This document shows positions 46,201 through 57,690 of a stretch of DNA of 64,000 nt, piece by piece. The stretch spans positions 16,434-80,433 of the forward strand of contig JAEHOE010000243.1 in NCBI GenBank assembly GCA_016858145.1, in the 5' to 3' direction. Numbering within the stretch: the stretch's first letter is position 1; each line of letters opens with the position of its first letter. Position numbers and translations under genes: made by a program. This DNA comes from Edaphochlamys debaryana. Its lineage: Eukaryota; Chlorophyta; Chlorophyceae; Chlamydomonadales. Below the pieces are notes generated by a model. It worked only from the letters and a program-made list of their open reading frames with translations, ran no database searches and had not been told where the DNA came from.

Positions 46201-49200
46201 AGGGGAAACAAGCATGTGAGCGACCATCATCATCTATGACCAGGTGTTGAAAAGCCCGACTGATGTGGAAGGCCCAGGTTTGCGCACCGACATCGCGGTC
46301 GTGGTGGGCGTGCGGCCGAGCCCTCCCGGGACTCGGCCCCCGCCCAGGCCAGCAAGACAAGTAAGTGTCCTCGCCATGCACGCGCGCTCCCGAGGCATGG
46401 ACCTCATACCAGCGACGATCGGTGCACGGCGCCTAACCCCGCACGCAAACGGGAAGGGGTGCAAGACAGGGACCCCGAGGCGACGACCCGAACGCACCAG
46501 CAGCAGGCCGCCAGAAGCCAGACCACCCCTCAAGTCCGCAATGCGCAACAGCGCCCCTGCACCCGGCCCGAGGTTCCCCTCTGCCAGGGCAGCAGGAGAA
46601 CGGCAGCAGGCCGCAGCCGCGCCTACCCCCACCTTGCCCCCGTCGCCCTGATGACAACCAGGCGTGTAGAACAACATCAACGTGTTCCGCAAACTACGCA
46701 ACCATGGGTACGCCAGGCCAGAGAGCCGCTAACCGCCCAGCATTCCTCACGCAATGCCACGGCGAAGCCCTTGCAGGCAGCCTCCGCCATCCCAGAGAGC
46801 GACACAAGGGGAAGCCCGGCAGCATAGAGGCGTCTAGAGACGCCGTGCAGAGCAGCACATGGCCAGTACAATGCTGCAACGCCACGCCACGGCGACAGAA
46901 CCCTGCAGACGCGGGCCCTGAGCTCTCGCTCCACTCGAGGCCACAACTGAGCGAGCGCACAACCCGGCAGCAACGCAAGACCCCTCCGCTCCAAGATCCC
47001 CGTGCTGTACACACCTCCAACGCTTGCCGTGGCGCCCCGGACGCCTGCACAAGCTGCCGTGCACCACGGCGCGGCCAGGCTGCCACCCGCAGTCTTCAGC
47101 AACCCCGTGCACGGCCTACCCTCTCCCCCCAGTGGCTGTGCACCACCAGGCACCAGCTTGTCCGCCCTTGATAGCAGCGGCGCCAAGCACGCCCTCAACG
47201 GACCTTGTCGCACAGTCTCGTCAAGGCCAGACGGCCAAGCCGCCTCTGCTCCTCCAAGCTGCGGGGGGGGGGGGCGCCCGCGCTACGTACCGCTCACGCC
47301 GCATACCTGCAGGTAAGGCCCAGCGAACCCTGCAGCTGGGCGCAGGAGGGCAAACACTTCAGCCCGTGAGCTGGGTGTGCGTCCAGAGCCGGCCGTGGGA
47401 CCAGAGCACGAGCCCCCTCACGGGCCGTGGCCGCTGCAGCGTGTGGCTCCGCCACAGGCCACAGCCGCGCGCGTCCGACGAGTACGGCCCGCCGCGGAGT
47501 GCCAGACCCCACTCATCAGCAGCTGCGCTTGCTCCTGCCCCTTGTTGTTGTTGTTGTTACACGGTCAAGGGCATCAGCCGTGAACTCCCATACGGGCCGT
47601 GGGCCCTTGACACCGAATCACCTGGACCAAACCCCCAAGCTGCTGAAAGCTTGCTGCTGCGACGCGTCGCCCAGAAAGCGCAAGGTGCAAGGCCCGGGGC
47701 GGGCTGTGGGGGCTTGCCCCCAACTCAATGATGGCCCTCGTCGGACCCCCAGAAGCGCGGTCTCTTGCCAGACCTTGTGCAAGCCCTTCACCACGGGTTC
47801 ACCACGCGCGAGCACCCTTGTCGAGCAGCAGAGTAGTAGCCAGATGAATCAGCTATTATGTAGAGCAAGCGACCAGACGTCGCGTGTAAGTCGTTGCGAT
47901 GGCGCGAAGCCTCCGCTTCTTTATTGCGCCGTCACAGCGAGCGCTTTGCTTGAGGCCTACTACGTTCTACTTAAAGCCCGATACCCGTAGGTGCATCTAC
48001 CAAACTGAAACGTGGGAGGCGGCCGGGGCGAGGTCGCGAGACTGGGCGAGTCGCAGAGGCGCAATAGGAAGGGGAAACAAGCATGTGAGCGACCATCATC
48101 ATCTATGACCAGGTGTTGAAAAGCCCGACTGATGTGGAAGGCCCAGGTTGCGCACCGACATCGCGGTCGTGGTGGGCGTGCGGCCGAGCCCTCCCGGGAC
48201 TCGGCCCCCGCCCAGGCCAGCAAGACAAGTAAGTGTCCTCGCCATGCACGCGCGCTCCCGAGGCATGGACCTCATACCAGCGACGATCGGTGCACGGCGC
48301 CTAACCCCGCACGCAAACGGGAAGGGGTGCAAGACAGGGACCCCGAGGCGACGACCCGAACGCACCAGCAGCAGGCCGCCAGAAGCCAGACCACCCCTCA
48401 AGTCCGCAATGCGCAACAGCGCCCCTGCACCCGGCCCGAGGTTCCCCTCTGCCAGGGCAGCAGGAGAACGGCAGCAGGCCGCAGCCGCGCCTACCCCCAC
48501 CTTGCCCCCGTCGCCCTGATGACAACCAGGCGTGTAGAACAACATCAACGTGTTCCGCAAACTACGCAACCATGGGTACGCCAGGCCAGAGAGCCGCTAA
48601 CCGCCCAGCATTCCTCACGCAATGCCACGGCGAAGCCCTTGCAGGCAGCCTCCGCCATCCCAGAGAGCGACACAAGGGGAAGCCCGGCAGCATAGAGGCG
48701 TCTAGAGACGCCGTGCAGAGCAGCACATGGCCAGTACAATGCTGCAACGCCACGCCACGGCGACAGAACCCTGCAGACGCGGGCCCTGAGCTCTCGCTCC
48801 ACTCGAGGCCACAACTGAGCGAGCGCACAACCCGGCAGCAACGCAAGACCCCTCCGCTCCAAGATCCCCGTGCTGTACACACCTCCAACGCTTGCCGTGG
48901 CGCCCCGGACGCCTGCACAAGCTGCCGTGCACCACGGCGCGGCCAGGCTGCCACCCGCAGTCTTCAGCAACCCCGTGCACGGCCTACCCTCTCCCCCCAG
49001 TGGCTGTGCACCACCAGGCACCAGCTTGTCCGCCCTTGATAGCAGCGGCGCCAAGCACGCCCTCAACGGACCTTGTCGCACAGTCTCGTCAAGGCCAGAC
49101 GGCCAAGCCGCCTCTGCTCCTCCAAGCTGCGGGGGGGGGGCGCCCGCGCTACGTACCGCTCACGCCGCATACCTGCAGGTAAGGCCCAGCGAACCCTGCA

Positions 49201-49430
49201 GCTGGGCGCAGGAGGGCAAACACTTCAGCCCGTGAGCTGGGTGTGCGTCCAGAGCCGGCCGTGGGACCAGAGCACGAGCCCCCTCACGGGCCGTGGCCGC
49301 TGCAGCGTGTGGCTCCGCCACAGGCCACAGCCGTGCGCGTCCGACGAGTACGGCCCGCCGCGGAGCGCCAGACCCCACCCATCAGCAGCTGCGCTTGCTC
49401 CTGCCCCTTGTTGTTGTTGTTGTTACACGG
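43299..49430 (+). repeat. Satellite array, orientation block 3 (+)
   Basis: Partial unit 43299-44266, full units 44267-46135 (1869 bp) and 46136-48005 (1870 bp), partial 48006-49430. All complete ends carry the ~145-bp deletion (GGGTTCACCACGCGCGAGC), and the two full units are near-identical. Confidence 0.93.
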
Positions 49431-50771
49431 ACATGCGTTGGAGGTGTGTACAGCACGGGGATCTTGGAGCGGAGGGGTCTTGCGTTGCTGCCGGGTTGTG
49501 CGCTCGCTCAGTTGTGGCCTCGAGTGGAGCGAGAGCTCAGGGCCCGCGTCTGCAGGGTTCTGTCGCCGTGGCGTGGCGTTGCAGCATTGTACTGGCCATG
49601 TGCTGCTGTGCACGGCGTCTCTAGACGCCTCTATGCTGCCGGGCTTCCCCTTGTGTCGCTCTCTGGGATGGCGGAGGCTGCCTGCAAGGGCTTCGCCGTG
49701 GCATTGCGTGAGGAATGCTGGGCGGTTTAGCGGCTCTCTGGCCTGGCGTACCCATGGTTGCGTAGTTTGCGGAACACGTTGATGTTGTTCTACACGCATG
49801 TTTGTCATCCGGGCGACGGGGGCAAGGTGGGGGTAGGCGCGGCTGCGGCCTGCTGCCGTTCTCCTGCTGCCCTGGCAGAGGGGAACCTCGGGCCGGGTGC
49901 AGGGGCGCTGTTGCGCATTGCGGACTTGAGCGGTGGTCTGGCTTCTGGCGGCCGGCTGGTGCGTTCGGGTCGTCGCCTCGGGGTCCCTGTCTTGCACCCC
50001 TTCCCGTTTGCGTGCGGGATTAGGCGCCGTGCACTGATCGTCGCTGGTATGAGGTCCATGCCTCGGGAGCGCGCGTGCATGGCGAGGACACTTACTTGTC
50101 TTGCTGGCCTGGGCGGGGGCCGAGTCCCGGGAGGGCTCGGCCGCACGCCCACCACGACCGCGATGTCGGTGCGCAAACCTGGGCCTTCCACATCAGTCGG
50201 GCTTTTCAACACCTGGTCATAGATGATGATGGTCGCTCACATGCTTGTTTCCCCTTCCTATTGCGCCTCTGCGACTCGCCCAGTCTCGCGACCTCGCCCC
50301 GGCCGCCTCCCACGTTTCAGTTTGGTAGATGCACCTACGGGTATCGGGCTTTAAGTAGAACGTAGTAGACCTCAAGCAAAGCGCTCGCTGTGACGGCGCA
50401 ATAAAGAAGCGGAGGCTTCGCGCCATCGCAACGACTTGCACGCGACGTCTGGTCGCTTGCTCTACATCATAGCTGAATCATCTGGCTACTACTCTGCTGC
50501 TCGACAAGGGTGCTCGCGCGTGCCAAGCGGCCTTGGTTGATCGACGTTCGCGCTGGAGCACGGAGCGCCACGCGCGGCTGCCGCAAGGAGCAGTCTGGAA
50601 GGTGTTGTGACCCGTGGTGAAGGGCTTGCACAAGGTCTGGCAAGAGACCGCGCTTCTGGGGGTCCGACGAGGGCCATCAATGCGTTGGGGGCAAGCCCCC
50701 ACAGCCCGCCCCCGGGCCTTGCACCTTGCGCTTTCTGGGCGACGCGTCGCAGCAGCAAGCTTTCATGGGGG
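49431..50771 (-). repeat. Satellite array, orientation block 4 (-), cut by element A
   Basis: Partial unit 49431-50319 and part of the next, to GCTTTCATGGGG(G), where the 5' LTR of element A starts. Confidence 0.92.
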
Positions 50772-51921
50772 TGCCGTGAGCAAGCAGGTACCTACTCAAT
50801 ATGTGTCGCGACACGTCTGCACGCATCCTTAAGAAAGCTACACGATAGCAATGGCGAACCCGCTTAAGCGTTTGCAGTGTAAACTAGGCGGGTGAGCAGA
50901 GCCGTGAATCCCCGAGGACCCCCGCCCCTCGCGGCTCGAGTTGATTAGGCGAGATTCGTGTGTAGGCACGCGCGCGGACATGGAGCTAGGCAGCGCGCGT
51001 GCAAGTTGATAGCAGTAGACGTAGGATTATGGTGTGTCAGGCAGGACCTCCGTGCATGGCCCCCCTTAACGTGATGACGCGCGGGGCGGCGGAAGGTGTC
51101 AGGTGCGTGTGGGTATGCGCACGCCGGCAGCAGCGTCTCGCCGGCAGACACCGTGCCCTGCAGCAGCTTTGATTTAGGCTTCTAGTGCGTTCCCTGACAG
51201 GGAAGCGGCCTCCGCGGCACGATCGAAGCAGACCCATCGCACGAGACTTGGCGAGACTTCAGCTCTTTACCTGCCCCGACGCCCTCAGTCGATCGTGGTG
51301 TATACCTGTAGAGACTCCTGACGTGTTGGCGTATCCAGCCCGGCAACTATGGCGCCATCCGGCCATCAAGTTGGTCCGTGCACCCGCTTCCCGGCTTCAG
51401 CAGTATGTTCTCCCTCTATCTGCTATCATGTTATTGACATTGGTGTGGCTCCGAGTAGCCCAGCGGCGGTAGCGAGGGAGGTCTCTGACCATGTGCTCTC
51501 CCTCCTCCCGAGCAGCCGCAGCATGCATACATAGACGGTACATAGTGTTTATAAGGTTATTGTGTGCTCCGTTTGGGAGCGGAACTAGTTTGGCAGGACA
51601 GCTCTAGCATCCTAGGGTCGCGCGTGGTGTGTAGTGGTATTTAGACCCGACTAGGTGAATGTGTGTCAAATTAGAAGTTACTGAGGTGTCTTAAGTGGCT
51701 AGGTCGACAGCGACGGCACGGCGTGTGAGGGCGCACGGCCTCGGCCAACGCCCAACCGACTGAGTGAGTCAGTGGGCGGCGGCGTATGTTTGGGCCCTTC
51801 CGGCTATGTTGCTAATGCCTATAGTCCTTAGAAGCGCCGCCTCTGAATCCAATAATTCAAATGGAGCGAGCCGTTGGCCTTCCGGATGTACGAGCGTGCA
51901 ACGTTGCGCCGGCGCCGGAAT

Positions 51922-51979
51922 ACGTGGCCTGACGTGGCGCAGACGTGGCCTGACGTGTGCCTACGTGGCCCTGACGTGG
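51922..51979 (+). promoter_or_regulatory. Six ACGTG cores at one-helical-turn spacing in LTR-A
   Basis: ACGTG at 51922, 51932, 51943, 51953, 51963 and 51974 (intervals 10, 11, 10, 10, 11), mostly as TGACGTGG or TACGTGG. ACGTG is the core bound by many plant-lineage bZIP/bHLH factors. The cluster ends ~50 bp before a TATA box. The same set is in the solo LTR (3389-3445). Confidence 0.65.
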
Positions 51980-52027
51980 CGGCCGCCCTGCTCGTCCTAT
52001 CGTACGGCACCGCAGCGGCCGGGGGAG

Positions 52028-52035
52028 TATAAAAG
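52028..52035 (+). promoter_or_regulatory. TATA box of LTR-A promoter
   Basis: TATAAAAG in GC-rich surroundings, followed ~25-45 bp downstream by A-rich AAGACACACAAAAGACAC, a plausible transcription start region. Same position relative to the LTR as in the solo LTR. Confidence 0.75.
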
Positions 52036-52358
52036 GCGACCCCGGCCGGCCATTACCCTAAGACACACAAAAGACACAAAGACACAATCAAGACAAAGCA
52101 CTCCCAAAACTCTGCAACTCCGGCCCCCAGCATTCATTCTAGTACAGCAGCTAGCAGCATAACGTCCCTCAATCCTATCATCACTTCCCTATTTTCTCCT
52201 CGTTACGCTGCCCGATTACGTTGGTCCTTAGAAGCTCACGGGAGGATCCCCGATCGAGCCCGGCACTCAGTCGTACTGTAAAGCGTGCGTGTCTCCTCTG
52301 CTCCGCCCCCTTCGCCCCTCTTCCCCCAGGCTTACGCCACTCAGGCCCATGTCCCATC

Positions 52359-53792
52359 AGGCAGCGCCCCCACACGAAACACGTACCCACACAATTTTTT
52401 GCGCGGTTGGTGCTGTGTGGTGGCTCGCCCAAGGACCGTGTTGCGTTGCTGTGAGACGCCCAGGGCTCGGCGTGTGATGACGTGGGCTCTGGTCTCGGCT
52501 GTTGCCGCTGGGGGTGGGGTAAGGGGCTGTCACGTTGCGGGGCTCAATCAACGGACAGGCGCGGGGATTGCGCAGGGGATGCGCAGTCGCAGTTGCGGAA
52601 GCGTAGTTGTTGCGGGACTGGGAACCGGTAGACTGTTGACGGAGACTGTAGACTGTTGGGCGTCGGCTGCTATGATGGCGTCAGGGACGTGACGGCGCAG
52701 CAGCGGACGTGACGGGTGCCCGGCGCTGGAGGGCCGATGACACCAGGAGCTTGGCTTAATCAAGGAGCGGGTGCCAGGCGGCGAGGAGCCAGAGGCACAG
52801 GAGCTTGGCTGGAGATGCGGTGTGTCTGGTGGACTGGCTTGGATGGCACCAGGGCTTGGCTCGGACCCTGCACAAGTATACGTGCAAGAGGGGCCAAGGC
52901 AGAAGGCAAGCGAGGCAACCCGTGGGCAGGGGTACACTCGCCTCCACTTGCGTGCGGCTAAGGGAGCCGGCACAGGGGTACTTGAGAGACTTGAGGGCTC
53001 TGCTGCTGCGCGGTTAAGGGAACTGCCGCGATAGCACGATAGCAGCAGCTTGACAGCTCGATGGAAGAAGCTCGACTCGACAGAGGGCTCAGGCACAAGT
53101 CCGTGAGGAGCTCAGCACGGTAGCGCAGCAGGGGCTGACGACGTGCTGAGGATGATCAAGGTTGTCGATGCCTTGATACTTGGGAGCTGGGAGCGCCGCC
53201 AGGCTCGAGGAATCAGGTCACAGTCGAGCACTTGGTCGTTACACTCCACGACTACGTGCACAGCATAAGCGCACGTCCACCTTGTTCACGCAGCATAACC
53301 GGTAGTCGGTTAGCGGTCCACCCTTATCCAAGCGCTAAGTTGATAAGTCGCTCCAGCCACTCTAATATGGTAGGGAGTAGTGTCAGCATCTACCAAGTTG
53401 GGTGCGGGGCTTGCCGGGAAAAGCACCGGCGCCCGCCTTAAATACACAACTCCTAACCGCCTCGGGCCTCCAATCCGGGCCCCCATGCAATTTCCGACAC
53501 TCATTCCGTTGGAGCGGTTGCTCCGACAGCGGTTAGCGGTTGCTCCGACAGTTGCCTAACCGCCGTCCCGTCTGACCACGGGGGTCTGACCCGACACGCG
53601 GTCCCCCACATGCCCCCACTTGCACTCCGGGTAGCCCCAAACGGCTCCCGTTGCTGTATATCAGCTATGTATAACTCGAAAGTCTCTCGCGAGCGTGTGG
53701 TCAGTCGCGGATTGTGGTCCGCGCTGCCCGCGTGCCACACATCAGGCGGCATGCTCACCCAAACGGCGTGACCCAGGTCCCCTGATACTACA
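52359..53792 (-). repeat. 3' LTR of element B (left copy)
   Basis: Shares AGGCAGCGCCCC...CTGATACTACA with 57691-59125. By eye I noted only two small differences (near 52395 and 52520), so the insertion looks young. A CTTAAATA at 53437-53444 (minus-strand TATTTAAG) is a weak TATA candidate. Confidence 0.92.
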
Positions 53793-55035
53793 GCTGTCCC
53801 ATCATCCCCCACGTCCGCTAGGCGTCCCTGCCTAGCCCTGGGGCACGCCTGACCCTTAAAGTCAGGGCGCCTGTACCTTGGGCGTTGTGTCGAAGCAGTT
53901 GTTGCGAGCTTCCGACACGGCAATTGGCCGTGATGGCCTGTCCGACTGTCGGCTCGGACTGTAGGCGCGGACTCCGCAACTCGGGGCTGGGGCGGAATGA
54001 AGTCAATAGGGGGCTCCACTCAAGAGGCAGTGTCGTGCGTCTTGTCCCTTGGCCGCGATGGCGGGGTTGGTCACGTACGTGTAAGAACGACACGCGATGG
54101 GTTCGCATACGGCGTGTCAGGTCGTAGCTCCAGACACCAGTCCTCACTTGGTTACTTTGAATCGCTGTGTAACACTCCTTTCGCGCTGTACATCACAGGA
54201 GAAGCCTCAGAGTCCACACATCTCCCTTTTGCATCGTCGCTCTATGTAGTCGTAGTCGCTCCTGTAGGCTGCTTAATACTCATAGTGCCAGGAGAAAGCT
54301 CACTGGCGATGCTCCGCACGTCCGCTGGCGCCGCGAGGATCATTCCATCAGGCTTAGGGTTCTCCCTCCTCATCCTGGCTTCCTCCGCGGCGTTGAGCGG
54401 GTCTTCTCGTCGCCTTGGGGTGACTGTCCTCAAATGCTCCGTAAGTGGGCCGGTGCGCGGCTCCGGGGCCTTGGTCGCGAAGCTCTGGCGCCAGGAGCGC
54501 GTTGCCCTGATATATCCTCTTTTTAGCTCCGCTTCGTGCCTGGTATCGTGCACAAAGCCGTTACGATCGCCTCCTTCCTTTGTTGCTCGCCACCTGTCGC
54601 CATCCTCCATCACCTCCGAATCGGCTCCGGGTCGGCTACAGGCTTGACTTGGGCACGTAGAGGAGGTGGGTAGGTATGGGGATGTGTACTCCGTGGGCGT
54701 CCACTGCGATGTCGCAAGGCGGGCCTCCGCTGGCGGGAGCGAGGCCTCACGCGGTAAGCCTCCGCCGCCTTGTCCTCCGCCACAGTCCCGGGAGCCAACG
54801 ATATTCCGCCTTCAGCGGCTGCCAGCCTTGAGCGGCGGTGAGTTCGGGTCGGGCTCCACACACGTATGGCTTTAGCCTTCGCAGCAGGACTGCTGGGCGC
54901 CAGGCTGACGGCGGTCCGTTCTGGTGCCGCGTCCATCCGCACACTCAGCGGGTGTGCTGCTGGTGCGCCAGTTTCGACTCCTCCGGGGGTCTATCCCCCA
55001 CGTTTGTCCTCTTCTTCCGTGGCCGCCTCTGGGGT
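53793..55035 (-). other. Element B interior, 3' part, no recognised gene
   Basis: Open frames of 110-125 codons occur on the minus strand (54613-54242, 54942-54610) but show no motif I recognise. A purine-rich minus-strand stretch (53797-53812, GTGGGGGATGATGGGA) next to the LTR is a polypurine-tract candidate. Confidence 0.6.
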
Positions 55036-56313
55036 CTATTCCTGACGTTGATTTGAGATCCCTCCTCCCTTGTGGTTGCCACAGGACGCGCGCTGGCGCA
55101 CGCGCCAAAACTCGAAGCGGGAGCTGAGGGGTGGCGTGACGGCCTCTGGCCTTGCCTTCCGCAGGTGGGGTGCGTTGTCAGTCATGGCCGGCGATGCCTC
55201 TGGGCGCGCGCCGTGCACAGCAGGAGGCGGGTGGCTTGAAGTCCATGCGACCCGCTTCAGCACAATTACGGGTCCATCCTTCATGGGGGTGTCTGGCTTT
55301 ACCGCCGCTGTGAAGCCTTGCGCCAGCCCGGCGGATAGCCAGGGCGGTGCTCGTAGCTTGAAGATTACTGCGTCCGAAAGGTCGGCGCAGAACCTCTCCA
55401 GGGGCTCCTCAAAGCTCAGCGCGGTCTTGCCTGTCGGGGCAAGACGGGGCCGGGGGCTCATGGCGTCTCCCGGTGGTGCATGGCACGTGGCTGGCCAGGA
55501 CGGAGCAGGGCTGTCGTCGGTCGACCCCTCCTTGTCCGTGCTCCGGGCTGCGTCCACACAGTCGCATGCCGTGGCCTTGTCGCCCGCAGGGGTACCAGGG
55601 CCGCTGACGCCTGCCACTGCGTCCGAAGGCCATGCTGCCGGGGCAATGGCTGGATTGCTCTCCGCCTCCGAGGCTGGGGCTTCAACGCCAGCTGGTCCTG
55701 CTGGGAGGTGAGCTTCAGCGGGCGCAGTGGGTTGAACCTCGCCGGGGCGAAGGGGTTGCTGCGCGTACTCGGTACTTGCCGAGGTAGGGGTGCGTGATGA
55801 CTCATAAGAGGGCTTAAGATCATGCCTTGGGGAAGAGGTGTTGTCAGCCTCCGATTCGGCATCGTCCTCCTGCGCCTGGTGACTTGCAGGGGCGACGGGA
55901 CCTTCTTCAATCTTCTGTGCCTCCCTCTGCGTTGCCAGAGCCGCCGCCACACTTCGGGTGAGTCGACAGGGGCTTGAGGGCGCTCGGGCGCTGTCGGGGA
56001 CTTCCTGCCCCGTAGCCATGGGTGGGAGGACGCTGTGAGGGATGCCGCCATCTTGAAGTGGCCGGGACTCAGGGACTGGCGCGTCCACCCGTACCCTTGC
56101 TTGCGTATCCTGGGTGGGTGTGCCGCTGCCGTTGGCCACAGGCTGCACCCACGCATGAGCCGCCACCGGTGGCTGGCTGGATGTCTGCGCCCTCCAGGAG
56201 GTTGGTAACCGGGTTGCACGGCGGCCAACATACTGGTTGATGTCTACTCCAACTCCAAAGGGCTCAGGACCGGTAAGCCCAGGGGCCGCGATGGGGCCGC
56301 ATAACTCCGCCAA
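55036..56313 (-). CDS. Hypothetical second ORF of element B (425 codons)
   Basis: Starts at ATG 56313, overlaps the 3' end of Gag by 70 nt in a different (-1) frame and reads to 55036. The product is rich in Pro, Ala, Ser and acidic residues, with a more ordered-looking C-terminal third. There is no zinc knuckle, no aspartic protease DTG/DSG signature and no RT YxDD motif. It could be a Gag extension reached by frameshifting, or a chance GC-rich frame. Confidence 0.35.
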   Translation of the reverse strand: MAELCGPIAAPGLTGPEPFGVGVDINQYVGRRATRLPTSWRAQTSSQPPVAAHAWVQPVANGSGTPTQDTQARVRVDAPVPESRPLQDGGIPHSVLPPMATGQEVPDSARAPSSPCRLTRSVAAALATQREAQKIEEGPVAPASHQAQEDDAESEADNTSSPRHDLKPSYESSRTPTSASTEYAQQPLRPGEVQPTAPAEAHLPAGPAGVEAPASEAESNPAIAPAAWPSDAVAGVSGPGTPAGDKATACDCVDAARSTDKEGSTDDSPAPSWPATCHAPPGDAMSPRPRLAPTGKTALSFEEPLERFCADLSDAVIFKLRAPPWLSAGLAQGFTAAVKPDTPMKDGPVIVLKRVAWTSSHPPPAVHGARPEASPAMTDNAPHLRKARPEAVTPPLSSRFEFWRVRQRASCGNHKGGGISNQRQE

Positions 56314-57590
56314 AGCGCTTCAACCTGCTCCGATGCCGCATTATAAGCCCTATGGTCCGCGGGGATTGCTGTGGGAGCGGTACCTCGATCGCCGTAGTAG
56401 GGATCCTCACGCTCCTCGCCTTCCTCCTCCCATGTAGGACCATCGTCTTCACATGAGTCGGGGCATTGGCCGCCGTATGCGTCGTACTGATCGCCGTAGG
56501 ATTCGTACGGGTCGCCGTAGGAGTCGTACGGGTAAGGCCCTTCGCTGACGTATTCCTCATAGATGCCGGGCGGCTGATGCACGTAATCGTGGCCACGCAG
56601 GCCTCCAGGCCCTTGATAAGCTGCATACGCCTCGCGTGATGAGAACCTGTTGCCCTCCTGCTGCCGCCGTTGCATCTCCTGCAGGTTGAGCGATATCCGG
56701 GCCAGGTCACGCGTAAGGGAGTCCAGGTCAGGTACGGCACGGGTACCGGGGGCCGGGGTAGGACGTGTTGGCCGGGCGGCGGGAGGGGCAGGCCGAGAGG
56801 GTCCGCGTGTCTCCTCTCGTCGTGGCGCGGGCTCCCTCCGGTCCTCCCGGGGTACACGGGGCCGATTGTCCTGCTCACGGGGCCGCAAGCCGGTAACCGC
56901 GGGGCGCCAGACAGGGCGCACCAGCTCATACCGTGCTCCCTCTGCCCGCTCGGTCCACGCCCGTGCAGGCTGATCCTCATCATCATCCACATACTCTCGT
57001 GCCTTCCTGTACCGGTCATGCCTGGTCATGTCATCATGCTCCGCCTCGTCCCCTTGATCGTCTCTTGTGGCGTCAAAGCCCTCGCTGACGTAGATGGCGT
57101 CAGATACGGCCGCCTCCAAGTCGCCTGGACGCATCAGGTAGACCTTGGCATGCACACAGGGCTGCAGACCTCGCAGGAAGTTGTACATGTAGCTTGGGTC
57201 CTCGTTTGGGTCAATGCTTAGCTGGGAGCAGAGGTGACGGTACCGGTCAGCATAGTGCCTAACCGTCTCTCGCTTGCCCTGCTTGCAGTTAGCCAAACGG
57301 CTATGCAGCTCATCCTCCCGTGCGGCGAACCTGTTGATGAAGGCCCGTCGGAAGGACGGCCAATTTTGGATCGCTTGGCTGGCGCCGCACTCCCAGATCT
57401 GGGCGGTAGAACCGAGGCGGCACCTTGCCACGATGAGCTTGTCCTCATCAGACCAATGGAAGAGCTGTGCGTGGGTCTCCACCCGACCTAACCAAGTCCG
57501 GGCATCATATAGGTCGGCTTCGAATAGGGGGATGGTGTTGAGGCTGGATGCCCATACTCCCCGTAGACGATCCCTGTCCAGGTCTTCCAT
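56244..57590 (-). CDS. Gag-like protein of element B (Ty3-type retrotransposon Gag)
   Basis: 448-codon frame from ATG 57590 (context AACATGG). Residues ~20-170 resemble the Retrotrans_gag capsid fold: FEADLYDARTWL, WSDEDKLIVARCRL, NWPSFRRAFINRF, then HYADRYRHLCSQL and FLRGLQPCVHAKVYL. The block is clearly related to the element-A Gag at 60594-61499. Residues ~165-235 are acidic then basic, ~235-300 Pro/Arg-rich, and ~353-390 hold YGDPYESYGDQYDAYG-type repeats. There is no CCHC knuckle, so RNA binding may rest on the Arg-rich stretch. It presumably forms the particle in which element RNA is copied by an RT supplied in trans. Confidence 0.85.
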   Translation of the reverse strand: MEDLDRDRLRGVWASSLNTIPLFEADLYDARTWLGRVETHAQLFHWSDEDKLIVARCRLGSTAQIWECGASQAIQNWPSFRRAFINRFAAREDELHSRLANCKQGKRETVRHYADRYRHLCSQLSIDPNEDPSYMYNFLRGLQPCVHAKVYLMRPGDLEAAVSDAIYVSEGFDATRDDQGDEAEHDDMTRHDRYRKAREYVDDDEDQPARAWTERAEGARYELVRPVWRPAVTGLRPREQDNRPRVPREDRREPAPRREETRGPSRPAPPAARPTRPTPAPGTRAVPDLDSLTRDLARISLNLQEMQRRQQEGNRFSSREAYAAYQGPGGLRGHDYVHQPPGIYEEYVSEGPYPYDSYGDPYESYGDQYDAYGGQCPDSCEDDGPTWEEEGEEREDPYYGDRGTAPTAIPADHRAYNAASEQVEALWRSYAAPSRPLGLPVLSPLELE

Positions 57591-57678
57591 GTTGGCCTTG
57601 TTGGTTGTACCACTAGTTGGCTGTGCTTAGAATAGAAAGCGGGCAGCACGGGTTGCATTCTCAAGCAAGCAACGTGCC

Positions 57679-57690
57679 GTCCCGCTACCA
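57679..57690 (-). other. Primer-binding site candidate of element B
   Basis: On the minus strand TGGTAGCGGGAC, directly after the end of the 5' LTR (...GCGCTGCCT). It starts with TGG, complementary to a tRNA CCA end, and its first eight bases equal those of the yeast Ty1 PBS (initiator tRNA-Met). Identical to 59953-59964. Confidence 0.7.

Larger units (their letters stand above)
50772..52349 (+). repeat. 5' LTR of element A, left part
   Basis: Starts TGCCGTGAGCAAGC. Matches the reverse complement of the solo LTR (4597 down to about 3020) and 62897-64000. Confidence 0.92.

Noticed and set aside
12861..50771. rDNA or other structural RNA gene cluster as the source of the ~2 kb tandem repeat
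   Set aside because: No sequence resembling conserved rRNA cores was recognised by eye.
51185..51472. 95-codon frame identical in three LTR-A copies (also near 3894-4181 minus and 63314-63601)
   Set aside because: The LTRs are nearly identical throughout, so conservation is uninformative. It lies upstream of the LTR TATA box and has no domain.
53793..57590. Autonomous Ty3 Pol in element B
   Set aside because: Available minus-strand frames were scanned for DTG/DSG protease, YxDD and RNase H/integrase acids; none was seen.
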